A stretch of 6,654 nucleotides of DNA from positions 1-6,654 of the forward strand of contig JAFAWJ010000955.1 of the NCBI GenBank assembly GCA_019242065.1, in the 5' to 3' direction. Positions 1-6,302 of this stretch are shown here, one piece after another. Positions within the stretch are counted from its first letter, which is position 1. The number at the start of each line of letters is the position of its first letter. Origin of the DNA: Chloroflexota bacterium. Its GTDB lineage: Bacteria > Chloroflexota > UBA6077 > CF-72. The position numbers and the translations under genes are program-made. Under the pieces are notes generated by a model. It was not told the DNA's origin and did not search any database. It saw only the letters and a program-made list of their open reading frames with translations.

Positions 1-680
1 GGATCGGTGTACATGGCCATGACCTTCTTGCGGACGGTCTCGGCGTCGTCCGAGAGCATGATCGTGTTGCCGATCGACTTGCTCATCTTGGGCGAGCCGT
101 CGGTGCCGGGCAGCACCGGGAACCGGGCTTCGAGGTACTCGGGCTCGGGGAAGACTGGCGCGTACAACTGATTGAAACGACGCGCGATCTCGCGGGTCAG
201 CTCGATGTGCGACATCTGGTCTTTGCCGACGGGGACGACCTCGCCGCGGACCATCAGGATGTCGGCCGCCTGCAGGACGGGATAATTGAGCAGACCCAGC
301 GAGGCGCTGTCGAGCTTGAGGTCGCGGACCTGCTCTTTGAGCGTCGGGATGCGCTGGGCGCGGGTCGCGCTGACCAGCATGGTGAACAGCAGGAACAGCT
401 CCGAGACCTCGGGGATGAGCGACTGCAGATACAACGTGCTGCGGTTCGGGTCGATGCCGACGGCCAGGAAGTCGAGCACGCCTTCGCGAATATCGTCGCC
501 GATTTTGTTAGCGGTCTCATAGCCGGTGGTGAGCGAGTGGAGGTCGGCGATCAGAAAGAAGCACTCATAGTCGCCGTTGTTCTGCAGCTCGTAGTCTTTT
601 TCGAAGGTCCCGACGTAATTACCGAGATGGAATTTGCCGGTGGGCCGCAGCCCGGTCAGCAGTCGTTTTTTCGTGCTCAT
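1..680 (-). CDS. trpS: Tryptophan--tRNA ligase (TrpRS), N-terminal part, 3' end outside window
   Basis: Class I aminoacyl-tRNA synthetase that activates tryptophan with ATP and charges tRNA-Trp in the cytoplasm. I read 226 codons from the ATG at 678-680 before the window edge; full-length bacterial TrpRS is about 330-340 residues, so roughly the C-terminal third (most of the anticodon-binding helical domain) is missing. Visible motifs: an N-terminal L-R-P-T-G segment followed by the HIGH-type sequence H-L-G-N at residues 18-21; the V-P-V-G-K-D-Q-x-x-H-x-E-L-T-R block typical of TrpRS; and a perfect KMSKS signature at residues 198-202 (positions 75-89). The start is the first in-frame ATG downstream of the terminator, and the G-L-R-P-T-G motif begins at residue 10 as in homologues. 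It has its own promoter and a Trp-specific T-box leader just upstream, which independently confirms the amino-acid specificity. Nothing suggests a defect in the visible part. Confidence 0.97.
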   Translation of the reverse strand, partial: MSTKKRLLTGLRPTGKFHLGNYVGTFEKDYELQNNGDYECFFLIADLHSLTTGYETANKIGDDIREGVLDFLAVGIDPNRSTLYLQSLIPEVSELFLLFTMLVSATRAQRIPTLKEQVRDLKLDSASLGLLNYPVLQAADILMVRGEVVPVGKDQMSHIELTREIARRFNQLYAPVFPEPEYLEARFPVLPGTDGSPKMSKSIGNTIMLSDDAETVRKKVMAMYTD

Positions 681-695
681 CCGTTTTGTTGTGGA

Positions 696-702
696 CTCCT
701 TC
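696..702 (-). promoter_or_regulatory. Ribosome binding site of trpS, unusually far from the ATG
   Basis: GAAGGAG on the minus strand is a strong Shine-Dalgarno match, directly downstream of the T-box terminator. It is followed by 15 nt, A-rich near the start, before the ATG at 680, against a usual 5-9 nt. There is no in-frame start codon in between, so the start is still best placed at 680. It is the only convincing Shine-Dalgarno I find before any of the five gene starts in the window. Confidence 0.6.
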
Positions 703-710
703 AGGCCAAC

Positions 711-752
711 AAAAAAAGAGCCTCTCGTCCGATAAAAGGGACGAGAGGCTCT
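711..752 (-). terminator. Rho-independent terminator of the trpS T-box leader
   Basis: The minus strand carries a perfect 14-bp stem (5' arm 752-739, 3' arm 730-717) with an 8-nt loop CTTTTATC (738-731). A run of seven T residues (717-711) follows. The first five bases after the antiterminator core form the start of the 5' arm, so terminator and antiterminator are mutually exclusive. In the OFF state it stops transcription before trpS, and it should also block read-through from the upstream genes. Confidence 0.96.
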
Positions 753-767
753 CGTGGTGCCACCCTT
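736..767 (-). promoter_or_regulatory. T-box antiterminator
   Basis: Read 5'->3' on the minus strand: AAGGG (767-763), a 7-nt bulge TGGCACC (762-756), ACG (755-753), a 9-nt loop (752-744), CGT (743-741), CCCTT (740-736). AAGGG pairs with CCCTT and ACG with CGT, which is the canonical T-box antiterminator with its 7-nt bulge. In this class the bulge bases TGGN pair with the uncharged tRNA 3' end NCCA. Here N is C, predicting a discriminator G, which is the base at position 73 of bacterial tRNA-Trp. The CGTCC segment is shared with the terminator's 5' arm. Confidence 0.95.
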
Positions 768-1032
768 GTTCGCCACCGGCCTTTCTTCAGGGCGCGGCGG
801 CCTTCGTTGCAGGTGCGACGCCGTTTGCGTTGAACGCGCGGCGGGTACACCCTGAGCTCGGCTAACGGTGCTCGTTCCGGCCCAGCCTACCCCTTCGGGT
901 GAAGGATCGGTGGGCGACTCGCAGGTCCATTCCGCGACTGGCCACTCGCCGGCTCACACCTTGCCCGGCTCTCTGAGAGGGACCGCTGACGCGTACTCGT
1001 CCTGGTCGACGTCTTTCTGGCTGTTGCCCGCG

Positions 1033-1061
1033 ACTATAGGCCGCCCGCGACCGCCCGTCAA
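1033..1061 (-). promoter_or_regulatory. Sigma-70-type promoter of the trpS T-box transcript
   Basis: Minus strand: -35 box TTGACG (1061-1056), exactly 17 bp spacer (1055-1039), -10 box TATAGT (1038-1033). That is five of six matches to each consensus hexamer with optimal spacing, standing out in a GC-rich background. The expected transcription start is around 1025-1027, just before the T-box Stem I. The -35 box contains the TGA stop codon of the upstream thpR gene (1060-1058), so the promoter begins exactly where thpR ends. Confidence 0.85.
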
Positions 1062-1606
1062 CCACGGCCGAGGGGAAAGCGGCAGACTGGCGTGTAGGCG
1101 GGACCCCGCGAGCTGAGCTGGCTGTGCATCAGGGTCAGCTCGCGCAGCGGGATCGTGGCGTGCTCCACCTCGGGTGGCCAGCCGGCTGGGGGTCCGCCGT
1201 GCGCCGACTCGCGGCGGCGGGCGAGGGTGATGTGCGGGCGGAAGGGCCGCTCTTCGGTGGGGAACCCGTGTCTCTTCAGCCCACTGGCCAGGCGGCTCTG
1301 GAGTGCGGTGAGCGCGGTGAGGTCACCCGCGAGGTCAACCCACAGGACGCGGGGCGCCCGCGCGCTGCCGAAATGCCCGGCGCTGCCGAGTCGCAGGACG
1401 CTCGCCTTGCTGCCAGCCGCCGCCTGAGCCCCCAGCGTCTCGAGCGCCGACAGTCGCGCCTCGGGCTGCTCGCCGAGAAAGGCGAGGGTCACGTGCAGGA
1501 GCGAGTAGTCCACCCAGCGGTAGTCGTGGCTGTCGTCGTCGGTCCTGAGCCGCCCCAGCAGCACCTGCACCTCAGGTGGCAGCTCGGCGGCGAAAAAGAG
1601 TCTCAC
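1058..1606 (-). CDS. thpR: RNA 2',3'-cyclic phosphodiesterase (LigT/ThpR family, 2H superfamily)
   Basis: Predicted cytoplasmic 2H phosphoesterase of 182 residues, the normal size. In this family the enzyme hydrolyses RNA 2',3'-cyclic phosphate ends, and the reverse reaction is the 2'-5' RNA ligase activity for which LigT was named; the physiological substrate is unclear. The N-terminus M-R-L-F-F-A-A-E-L-P is typical. Both catalytic H-x-T-L motifs are present: H-V-T-L at residues 38-41, followed by A-F-L-G-E, and H-I-T-L at 125-128, followed by A-R. The start is GTG (1604-1606): an in-frame TGA lies three codons upstream (1613-1615), so no earlier start exists. I see no clear Shine-Dalgarno. 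It follows the 583-residue solute-binding protein after a 72-bp gap and its stop lies inside the trpS -35 box. The link to its neighbours is probably positional rather than functional. Confidence 0.93.
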   Translation of the reverse strand: MRLFFAAELPPEVQVLLGRLRTDDDSHDYRWVDYSLLHVTLAFLGEQPEARLSALETLGAQAAAGSKASVLRLGSAGHFGSARAPRVLWVDLAGDLTALTALQSRLASGLKRHGFPTEERPFRPHITLARRRESAHGGPPAGWPPEVEHATIPLRELTLMHSQLSSRGPAYTPVCRFPLGRG

Positions 1607-1678
1607 ACCGGTTCACATGTCGGTGGTCAACTGGTCCAGTCATGTCCGTCGGTGAGGAGAGTCACTCTGGCCGCGGTG
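1607..1678. other. Intergenic gap between the solute-binding protein and thpR
   Basis: This 72-bp gap has no recognisable terminator or good promoter. It holds two short odd palindromes on the minus strand: AGAGT-G-ACTCT (1668-1658) and ACTGG-A-CCAGT (1640-1630). With one-base centres they cannot form RNA hairpins; they could be dimer-protein sites but are short enough to be chance. thpR may therefore be read through from the upstream genes. Confidence 0.4.
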
Positions 1679-3430
1679 TCACTGGGAGGCGAGGGTCCAC
1701 TGTTCGACGTTCCACGTCTCTCCGTCGGGCGCTGGCGTTGGCTTGAAGTTGCTCAGGCTGGTCGAGGTGGCCGTCGTCACCGGCCGCAGCAGCAGCGGCA
1801 CCACGGGCAGGTCTGACTGCCAGATGCCCTGCGCCTCGTGCAGCGCCACAGATCGGAACGACGGATCGATGCTGTCCTGGAGCTGGCTCAGCAGCGTGTC
1901 GATGCGCGGGTTCTTGTAGTCGCCATAGTTGCCACCCTGATAGCCGTTGCTCTTCGCGGGAACATTCGAAGAGGCCATGTTGTAGAGCGCGTCCGCGCCC
2001 GGATCGTACGAGCTGACCCACGCGAACTCGACGATGTCAAACTGGCGATTCACCAGCGACTGGGGCACCGTACCCGAGACGTCGAACAGCGTCGAGCTGT
2101 CGATGCTCTGAGGGACCACCTCGATGCCGACCTGTGACAGCTGGTCCTTGATCATGCTGACGAGCGCGGGTCGGAAGCTGGCGGGCGTGTACCAGTACTT
2201 GAGGCTGAGCCGCTGACCGCCTTTGGTGCGCACGCCGTCGGCGGCCGCGCGAGCCCAGCCGTCCGAGTCGAGCAGTTGGTTGGCTTTGCCCGTGTCGTGA
2301 CCGTACTGTTGCAGGTCGGAGTCGAACGCCCACGACCACGACGGCACCTGACCCGCCGCCACCTCGGCCTTGCCGTCCAGGACCTGCGTGTTGAGCGCGT
2401 CGCGATCGAGCGCGTAGGCGATTGCCTGCCGCACGGCCGGCTCAGCCAGGATGGGGTTGTCCAGGTTGAACGTCAGATGCTCCCACGCGCTGCCCCGGGT
2501 GTACTGCGCCTGCGCGCCAGGCAGCGTGTCCAGGACGGGGCCGTCGCTGGCGTCGAGTGCATCCGAAGCGACCACCTGGATCTGCCCGTTGCTCAGAGCG
2601 GTGAGGCTGTCGTTCTTGTTGGGCATGATGCGAAAGACGACCGAGTCCACTCCTGGCTGGCCGAGGCGCTGGGGCAGGGCGACGCCGCGCGAGGTGAAGG
2701 TCAGCGCATTGCCTGGATCCCAGTTCGAAAGCACGAACGGGCCGGTCCCGACCGGATTTCGGGCGAAGTCGGAGGTCTCGAGCGCGCTGATCTGCGGGTT
2801 GTGGCGCGGGTCGTCGCCGACGACGTCGCGCAGCTTGTGGCGCGGATAGATGGCGGGCGCGTCGTACAGGCCAAAGACGTACAGCGGGTCGACCACGGGA
2901 TCGGTGCCCTGGTTCTTGTAGCGGTCGGGATCCAGCGCGTGCGCCTCGTTCGACGACAGATACGTGAACTGGACGGTGTTGTCGTCGATCTTGTCGACGC
3001 TCTTGATTTTGTCCTCGACGGTGGTGACGAGCCCGGACTCCGGATTCATCATCAGCTGCCAGGTGTAGACGACGTCGTCGGCGGTGAAGGGCACGCCGTC
3101 GCTCCAGGTCACGCCCTGGCGGAGGGGCATGGTGACGATCAGACGCCGATCGCCGCCGTCGCCGCTGAGCTTGACCAGGCCGTTGTCGGGCGACGGCAGC
3201 GTGGCGGCCAGGACGGGGTAGGGGTTCATCTGGTCGTCGAGGCCGACCAGGGGGTCAAAGACGAGGTTGGCGACGAGCTGGCCCTCCTGGGTGGCCGGCG
3301 CGTAGAAGCGATCGGGTTCCTGGGCGAGGGCGACGGTGGCGACTCGGGGCGCTGTTTGCGCGTAGGAGGGATTGACGGCTGGCAGGAGCACGAGGGCCAG
3401 CGAGGCCGCCAGCGCGAGGACACAGCGCAT
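1679..3430 (-). CDS. Secreted ABC transporter substrate-binding protein, family 5 (SBP_bac_5), 583 aa
   Basis: Extracytoplasmic solute receptor of the peptide/nickel/opine type (family 5), which normally delivers oligopeptides or similar ligands to a Dpp/Opp-like ABC permease. Residues 1-24 form a Sec signal peptide: a short basic N-terminus, a hydrophobic A/L/V core, and a likely signal peptidase I site S-Y-A|Q at 24/25. There is no lipobox; the only cysteine is at residue 3. The family signature L-R-Q-G-V-T-W-S-D-G-V-P-F-T-A-D-D-V-V-Y-T-W lies at about 103-124. A later A-V-R-Q-A-I-A-Y-A-L-D-R-D segment is the conserved helix of domain II, and the C-terminal W-N-V-E-Q-W is typical of the family. 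Length is normal to slightly long. The ATG at 3428-3430 gives a clean signal peptide; no Shine-Dalgarno is evident. The gap from the preceding solute-binding gene is 43 bp, suggesting cotranscription. The ligand cannot be predicted, and no permease is in view. Confidence 0.92.
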   Translation of the reverse strand: MRCVLALAASLALVLLPAVNPSYAQTAPRVATVALAQEPDRFYAPATQEGQLVANLVFDPLVGLDDQMNPYPVLAATLPSPDNGLVKLSGDGGDRRLIVTMPLRQGVTWSDGVPFTADDVVYTWQLMMNPESGLVTTVEDKIKSVDKIDDNTVQFTYLSSNEAHALDPDRYKNQGTDPVVDPLYVFGLYDAPAIYPRHKLRDVVGDDPRHNPQISALETSDFARNPVGTGPFVLSNWDPGNALTFTSRGVALPQRLGQPGVDSVVFRIMPNKNDSLTALSNGQIQVVASDALDASDGPVLDTLPGAQAQYTRGSAWEHLTFNLDNPILAEPAVRQAIAYALDRDALNTQVLDGKAEVAAGQVPSWSWAFDSDLQQYGHDTGKANQLLDSDGWARAAADGVRTKGGQRLSLKYWYTPASFRPALVSMIKDQLSQVGIEVVPQSIDSSTLFDVSGTVPQSLVNRQFDIVEFAWVSSYDPGADALYNMASSNVPAKSNGYQGGNYGDYKNPRIDTLLSQLQDSIDPSFRSVALHEAQGIWQSDLPVVPLLLRPVTTATSTSLSNFKPTPAPDGETWNVEQWTLASQ

Positions 3431-3473
3431 ACGCAGGTGAGGGTACCCGTGGAGCCGCCCGCGTGTGGCGTCC

Positions 3474-5174
3474 TCAGTGGGGCAGGACCTGGACTTTGTC
3501 GAGGAACAGACTGCCCGAGTACTCGTCCATCGCCGTCAGGATCAGCGGCCCGCCGCTGGTGGACTGGATCCACGGCTTGACCAGCGCCAGCCGTCCGCGC
3601 ACGAACAGCGGCAGCACCGGCACGTCCTGGAGCAGCTGCGTCTGCGCTTGCGCGTACAGCTGCAAGCGTTGCGCCGAGTTGGCCGACATATCGGCGCGCG
3701 CCACCAGCTCGTCGACGCTCGTATCGCAGTATGCGAATGTATTGAAGGCGCCGTTACAGCCGAAGACGAGACCGAACCAGTCCTGTGGATCAGGGTAGTC
3801 GGCGGTCCAGCCGCCAAAGGCCAGGTCGTAGTTGCCCGCGTCGATGGCTTGCTGATAGGCGTCGGCGTCGAGCGGGTTCAGCTCCACGTCGATCCCCAGG
3901 TTGACCGTCCATTGGGCCTGCAGGAAGAGCGCACGCCGCGCGTTCGCGGGCGACTCGGGATACAGGAACTGGAGTGTGGGCAACGGCTGGTCGGCGCCGA
4001 AGCCAGCCTGGCTGAGCAGTCCACGCGCGGCAGACGCGTCGAAGGCCAGGTCCTGTCCCAGGCCGTCCTGGAAGCCCGGCATGCCCGGCGGCACGACGCT
4101 CGTCGTGGGCAGGCCCAGACCCGCGGTCAGATCGTGCACCAGTGCGGTCCGATCGACCGCCCGAGACAGGGCGCGGCGCACGCGGGCGTCGTCGAGCGGC
4201 GGGTGGGCCGTGTTGATCTGCACCCAGAAGGTGGTCAGCGCATTGGAGCGTTGCGACTGGGTGGCCAGTGCCTCCTCGTTGAGTACCTGGTTGACATCCG
4301 CGTCGGGAACGTCGACCCAGTCCGGTGCGCTGCCAGAGGTGTACGCGTTGAAGTCGGTTTCGGGATTCGAATGCATGAGGATCGTGGCGCGTGTGATGGT
4401 CGGCGTTGGCCAGCCCAGGTGGGCGGTGTACTGGGGGTTGGGCACCAGGGTCAGATGGTCCTGGTGCACCCAGTCCGTGACCTTGAACGGTCCGTTACCG
4501 ATATACGTGGCGGGATCGGTGGCCCAGCTGTCGGGGTTGGCGTCGACGATGTCCGGTCGGAGCGGCGCGGCGACCCACAGCGCGGCGAGGTCGGGCAACG
4601 CGCCGAACGGCTGGTTCAGGCGCACCTGGAGGGTCAGATCATCGAGGGCGTTGATCCCGACGTGGTCGGCGGTGGCGACCTTGCCGGCGTTGTAGTCGTC
4701 GGCACCGACGATGCCCGCGTCGACGAACAGCGGGGCGTACTCGCTGTCAAGCGAGGGGTCGAGCAGGCGCTTCCAGGCGTATTCGAAGTCGGCCGCGGTG
4801 ACGGGCTGACCGTCGCTCCAGCGGCCATCTGGTCGCAGGTGGAACGTTACGAGCGTGCCGTCGAGCGAGACTTCGTAGCTGGAAGCCGCGGCGGGCTGGG
4901 GCACGAGGTGCTCGTCGAAGCGCAGCAGTGGCTCGAAGACCTGGCGGACGACGGCGCCGTCGGCGGCGGCGGCGGAACTGGCGTGGCTGGGGTCCAGACT
5001 GGTGGGCTCGCCGTTGGTCAGAAAATTGAGGGTCACTGTCTGAGGGACGGGTGGCTGCTGCTGCGCGCTGGCCGCAAACGGCCTCGCGGCGAGAAGTACG
5101 ACCGCGGCGAACAGCAATAGCCATTTCAAACTGCTCGCGCAGAACCTCACTCGTGGACGCCGCACAGTCTTCAC
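3474..5174 (-). CDS. Secreted OppA-like peptide ABC transporter substrate-binding protein, family 5, 566 aa
   Basis: Predicted extracytoplasmic oligopeptide-type receptor. Residues 1-37 form a signal peptide with a basic N-region (K-x-x-R-R-x-R-x-R), a hydrophobic core at about 18-30 and a probable signal peptidase I site A-S-A|Q at 37/38. Cys12 precedes the core and is not in a lipobox. The N-terminal lobe has E-P-T-S-L-D-P (56-62) and the signature L-R-P-D-G-R-W-S-D-G-Q-P-V-T-A-A-D-F-E-Y-A-W (113-134). The C-terminal lobe has G-G-W-T-A-D-Y-P-D-P-Q-D-W, as in OppA/DppA proteins, and two nearby cysteines that may form a disulfide. The start is GTG at 5172-5174, sharing a GTGA overlap with the stop of the upstream glycosyltransferase, so translation is probably coupled. 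In-frame GTG codons 4 and 9 are alternative starts. It is clearly divergent from the adjacent 583-residue homologue. No permease or ATPase gene is seen in the window. Confidence 0.92.
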   Translation of the reverse strand: MKTVRRPRVRFCASSLKWLLLFAAVVLLAARPFAASAQQQPPVPQTVTLNFLTNGEPTSLDPSHASSAAAADGAVVRQVFEPLLRFDEHLVPQPAAASSYEVSLDGTLVTFHLRPDGRWSDGQPVTAADFEYAWKRLLDPSLDSEYAPLFVDAGIVGADDYNAGKVATADHVGINALDDLTLQVRLNQPFGALPDLAALWVAAPLRPDIVDANPDSWATDPATYIGNGPFKVTDWVHQDHLTLVPNPQYTAHLGWPTPTITRATILMHSNPETDFNAYTSGSAPDWVDVPDADVNQVLNEEALATQSQRSNALTTFWVQINTAHPPLDDARVRRALSRAVDRTALVHDLTAGLGLPTTSVVPPGMPGFQDGLGQDLAFDASAARGLLSQAGFGADQPLPTLQFLYPESPANARRALFLQAQWTVNLGIDVELNPLDADAYQQAIDAGNYDLAFGGWTADYPDPQDWFGLVFGCNGAFNTFAYCDTSVDELVARADMSANSAQRLQLYAQAQTQLLQDVPVLPLFVRGRLALVKPWIQSTSGGPLILTAMDEYSGSLFLDKVQVLPH

Positions 5175-6280
5175 GCCGCGAGCGCGGATTCATACACCTC
5201 GACGGTCTGCTCGGCGATCCGCGCGTGCGTATAGCGCCCCAGCGCACGGGCTCGGCCGCGCTCGGCAAGGCTGTGGCGCAGCTCCGGGTCGGCCAGCAGA
5301 CGGCCGATTGCCTGCCCCAAGGCGTCGGCGTCGCCCTCGGGCACGATCAGGCCCGCGGCGCCGACGACGTTCGGAATCTCCGCCGAGCTGGAGCCAATCA
5401 CCGGCACGCCGCAGGCCATCGCCTCCGTCAGCGCACGCCCGAACTGCTCCTTCCAGTGGCTGCGCGTCAGCGACGGCTGCACCAGCATGCTGAAGGTCCG
5501 CAGACGCTCCGGGACCAGCGTCGAGGCCACGCCGCGCTCCCAGGTGATGCGACCCTCCAGCCCGAGCTGTGCCGCGCGCTGACGGGCGTCGGCGTCGAGC
5601 GGACCCGTGCCGATCACGTGCAGACGCCAGTCGCCCCGCAAGCCAGCCAGCGCGGCGAGCAACACCATGACGCCTTTTTCTTCGACCAGGCGCGACATAT
5701 AGCCGATCACGGGTGGTCCGCTGGGCGCACACGTCGCCGGCGAAAAGAGATCCGGGTCGATGCCGAACTGGGGGATCACCGCGCCCGGCCCGCAGTAGCC
5801 CTTCGCGCGCAGCACTTGGAGCGCTTCGCGGCTGCCGGCGATGCCGAACGCGCTGCGTGCAAACACGCTGCGCTCAAACCAGCGGAACGGCGGCGGATAG
5901 CGGCGCAGCAGGTTCTGCCAGGTGAAGAATAGCGAGCGGGCGCCGGCGTGGCGGGCTGCCCAGGTGCCGTGCGCCGTCGCCAGGTTGTAGGGCTCTTCGT
6001 CGATGTGGACCAGGTCGGGGCGCACGTCGCGGATGACCTGGGCCAGGCGCGGCCAGAGAAACAGGTGGTAGCTGCCGTTCAGCCAGATGGGCTCGACGCG
6101 CATCTCGTAACCACCGTTGTCGCTCGCCGGCTCGAAGTGCACGTGGCGGCCGCCGGGTTCGCGCCACTCGGGGCCTGTAACCGCCACCAGGCGTTCGACG
6201 GAAGGATGCGCGGCGATGGCCTCGAGCTTGCGGCGGTAGGCAGCCACGACCAGGATCTTCGAGACGATGAGGATCTTCAC
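5171..6280 (-). CDS. GT4-family glycosyltransferase (GT-B fold), 369 aa
   Basis: Retaining glycosyltransferase that would transfer a sugar from a nucleotide-sugar donor to a cell-surface glycan or glycolipid; donor and acceptor are unknown. The N-terminal acceptor lobe starts V-K-I-L-I-V-S (first beta strand) and contains D-L-V-H-I-D-E-E-P-Y-N-L-A-T (89-102) and F-F-T-W-Q-N (118-123). The donor lobe begins near 190 with G-Y-M-S-R-L-V-E-E-K-G (193-203), has H-V-I-G-T-G-P (221-227), and the EX7E motif with E278 and E286, followed by A-M-A-C-G-V-P-V. Length fits the family. I chose the GTG at 6278-6280: reading upstream in frame to the ATG at 6499 would add 73 Ser/Pro/Arg-rich residues lying wholly over the previous gene's coding sequence. 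The gap to that gene is 22 bp with no clear Shine-Dalgarno. Its stop overlaps the start of the OppA-like gene by 4 nt. Confidence 0.92.
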   Translation of the reverse strand: MKILIVSKILVVAAYRRKLEAIAAHPSVERLVAVTGPEWREPGGRHVHFEPASDNGGYEMRVEPIWLNGSYHLFLWPRLAQVIRDVRPDLVHIDEEPYNLATAHGTWAARHAGARSLFFTWQNLLRRYPPPFRWFERSVFARSAFGIAGSREALQVLRAKGYCGPGAVIPQFGIDPDLFSPATCAPSGPPVIGYMSRLVEEKGVMVLLAALAGLRGDWRLHVIGTGPLDADARQRAAQLGLEGRITWERGVASTLVPERLRTFSMLVQPSLTRSHWKEQFGRALTEAMACGVPVIGSSSAEIPNVVGAAGLIVPEGDADALGQAIGRLLADPELRHSLAERGRARALGRYTHARIAEQTVEVYESALAA

Positions 6281-6302
6281 CGTCGCATCAACACGACCGC
6301 GC

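Larger units (their letters stand above)
711..1027 (-). ncRNA. Tryptophan-specific T-box riboswitch, transcriptional, in the trpS leader
   Basis: Cis-acting leader RNA that binds tRNA-Trp and lets transcription into trpS continue when the tRNA is uncharged. Stem I: a lower helix CAGG (1004-1001)/CCTG (925-922), then a specifier loop with AGTA (997-994) on the 5' side and GAA-TGG-A (932-926) on the 3' side, closed above by CGCG (993-990)/CGCG (936-933). The specifier TGG at 929-927 is the only Trp codon. The distal part carries AGAGAG (974-969) and the helix GCCGG (969-965)/CCGGC (952-948) around a GGTGTGA loop, matching the conserved AG-bulge and distal-loop elements that dock on the tRNA elbow. 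A conserved-looking CCGTTAGCC segment lies in the linker, around 859-867. The antiterminator and terminator follow. Stem II and III boundaries cannot be fixed by eye. The 5' end is estimated from the promoter. Confidence 0.95.

Noticed and set aside
207..833. Plus-strand reading frame of 208 codons across trpS and its terminator
   Set aside because: It is antisense to trpS with intact HIGH and KMSKS motifs and runs through the terminator hairpin.
862..1116. Small reading frames on both strands inside the trpS leader
   Set aside because: The stretch is explained by the T-box RNA and its promoter; the frames have no Shine-Dalgarno or recognisable product, and a Trp leader peptide is not needed.
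1602..1630. Possible promoter before thpR starting with TTGACC at 1630-1625
   Set aside because: At the right spacing the -10 position reads TGTGAG, which is not a credible -10 box.
1124..1816. Plus-strand reading frame of 230 codons opposite thpR
   Set aside because: No recognisable motif; it overlaps thpR, whose two catalytic H-x-T-L motifs are intact.
2276..3580. Plus-strand reading frame of 434 codons opposite the 583-residue solute-binding protein
   Set aside because: Composition of a shadow frame (long V/G/R/D runs), no motif, and it spans the gap between two good minus-strand genes.
3465..5120. Long plus-strand reading frame of 551 codons opposite the OppA-like gene
   Set aside because: Rich in Arg/Gly/Val with no recognisable domain, and exactly antisense to a gene with a clear signal peptide and family signature. 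High GC makes stop codons rare on the opposite strand.
5051..5932. Plus-strand reading frame of 293 codons opposite the glycosyltransferase
   Set aside because: Arg/Ala/Gln-rich with no domain, crossing the boundary of two real genes on the other strand.
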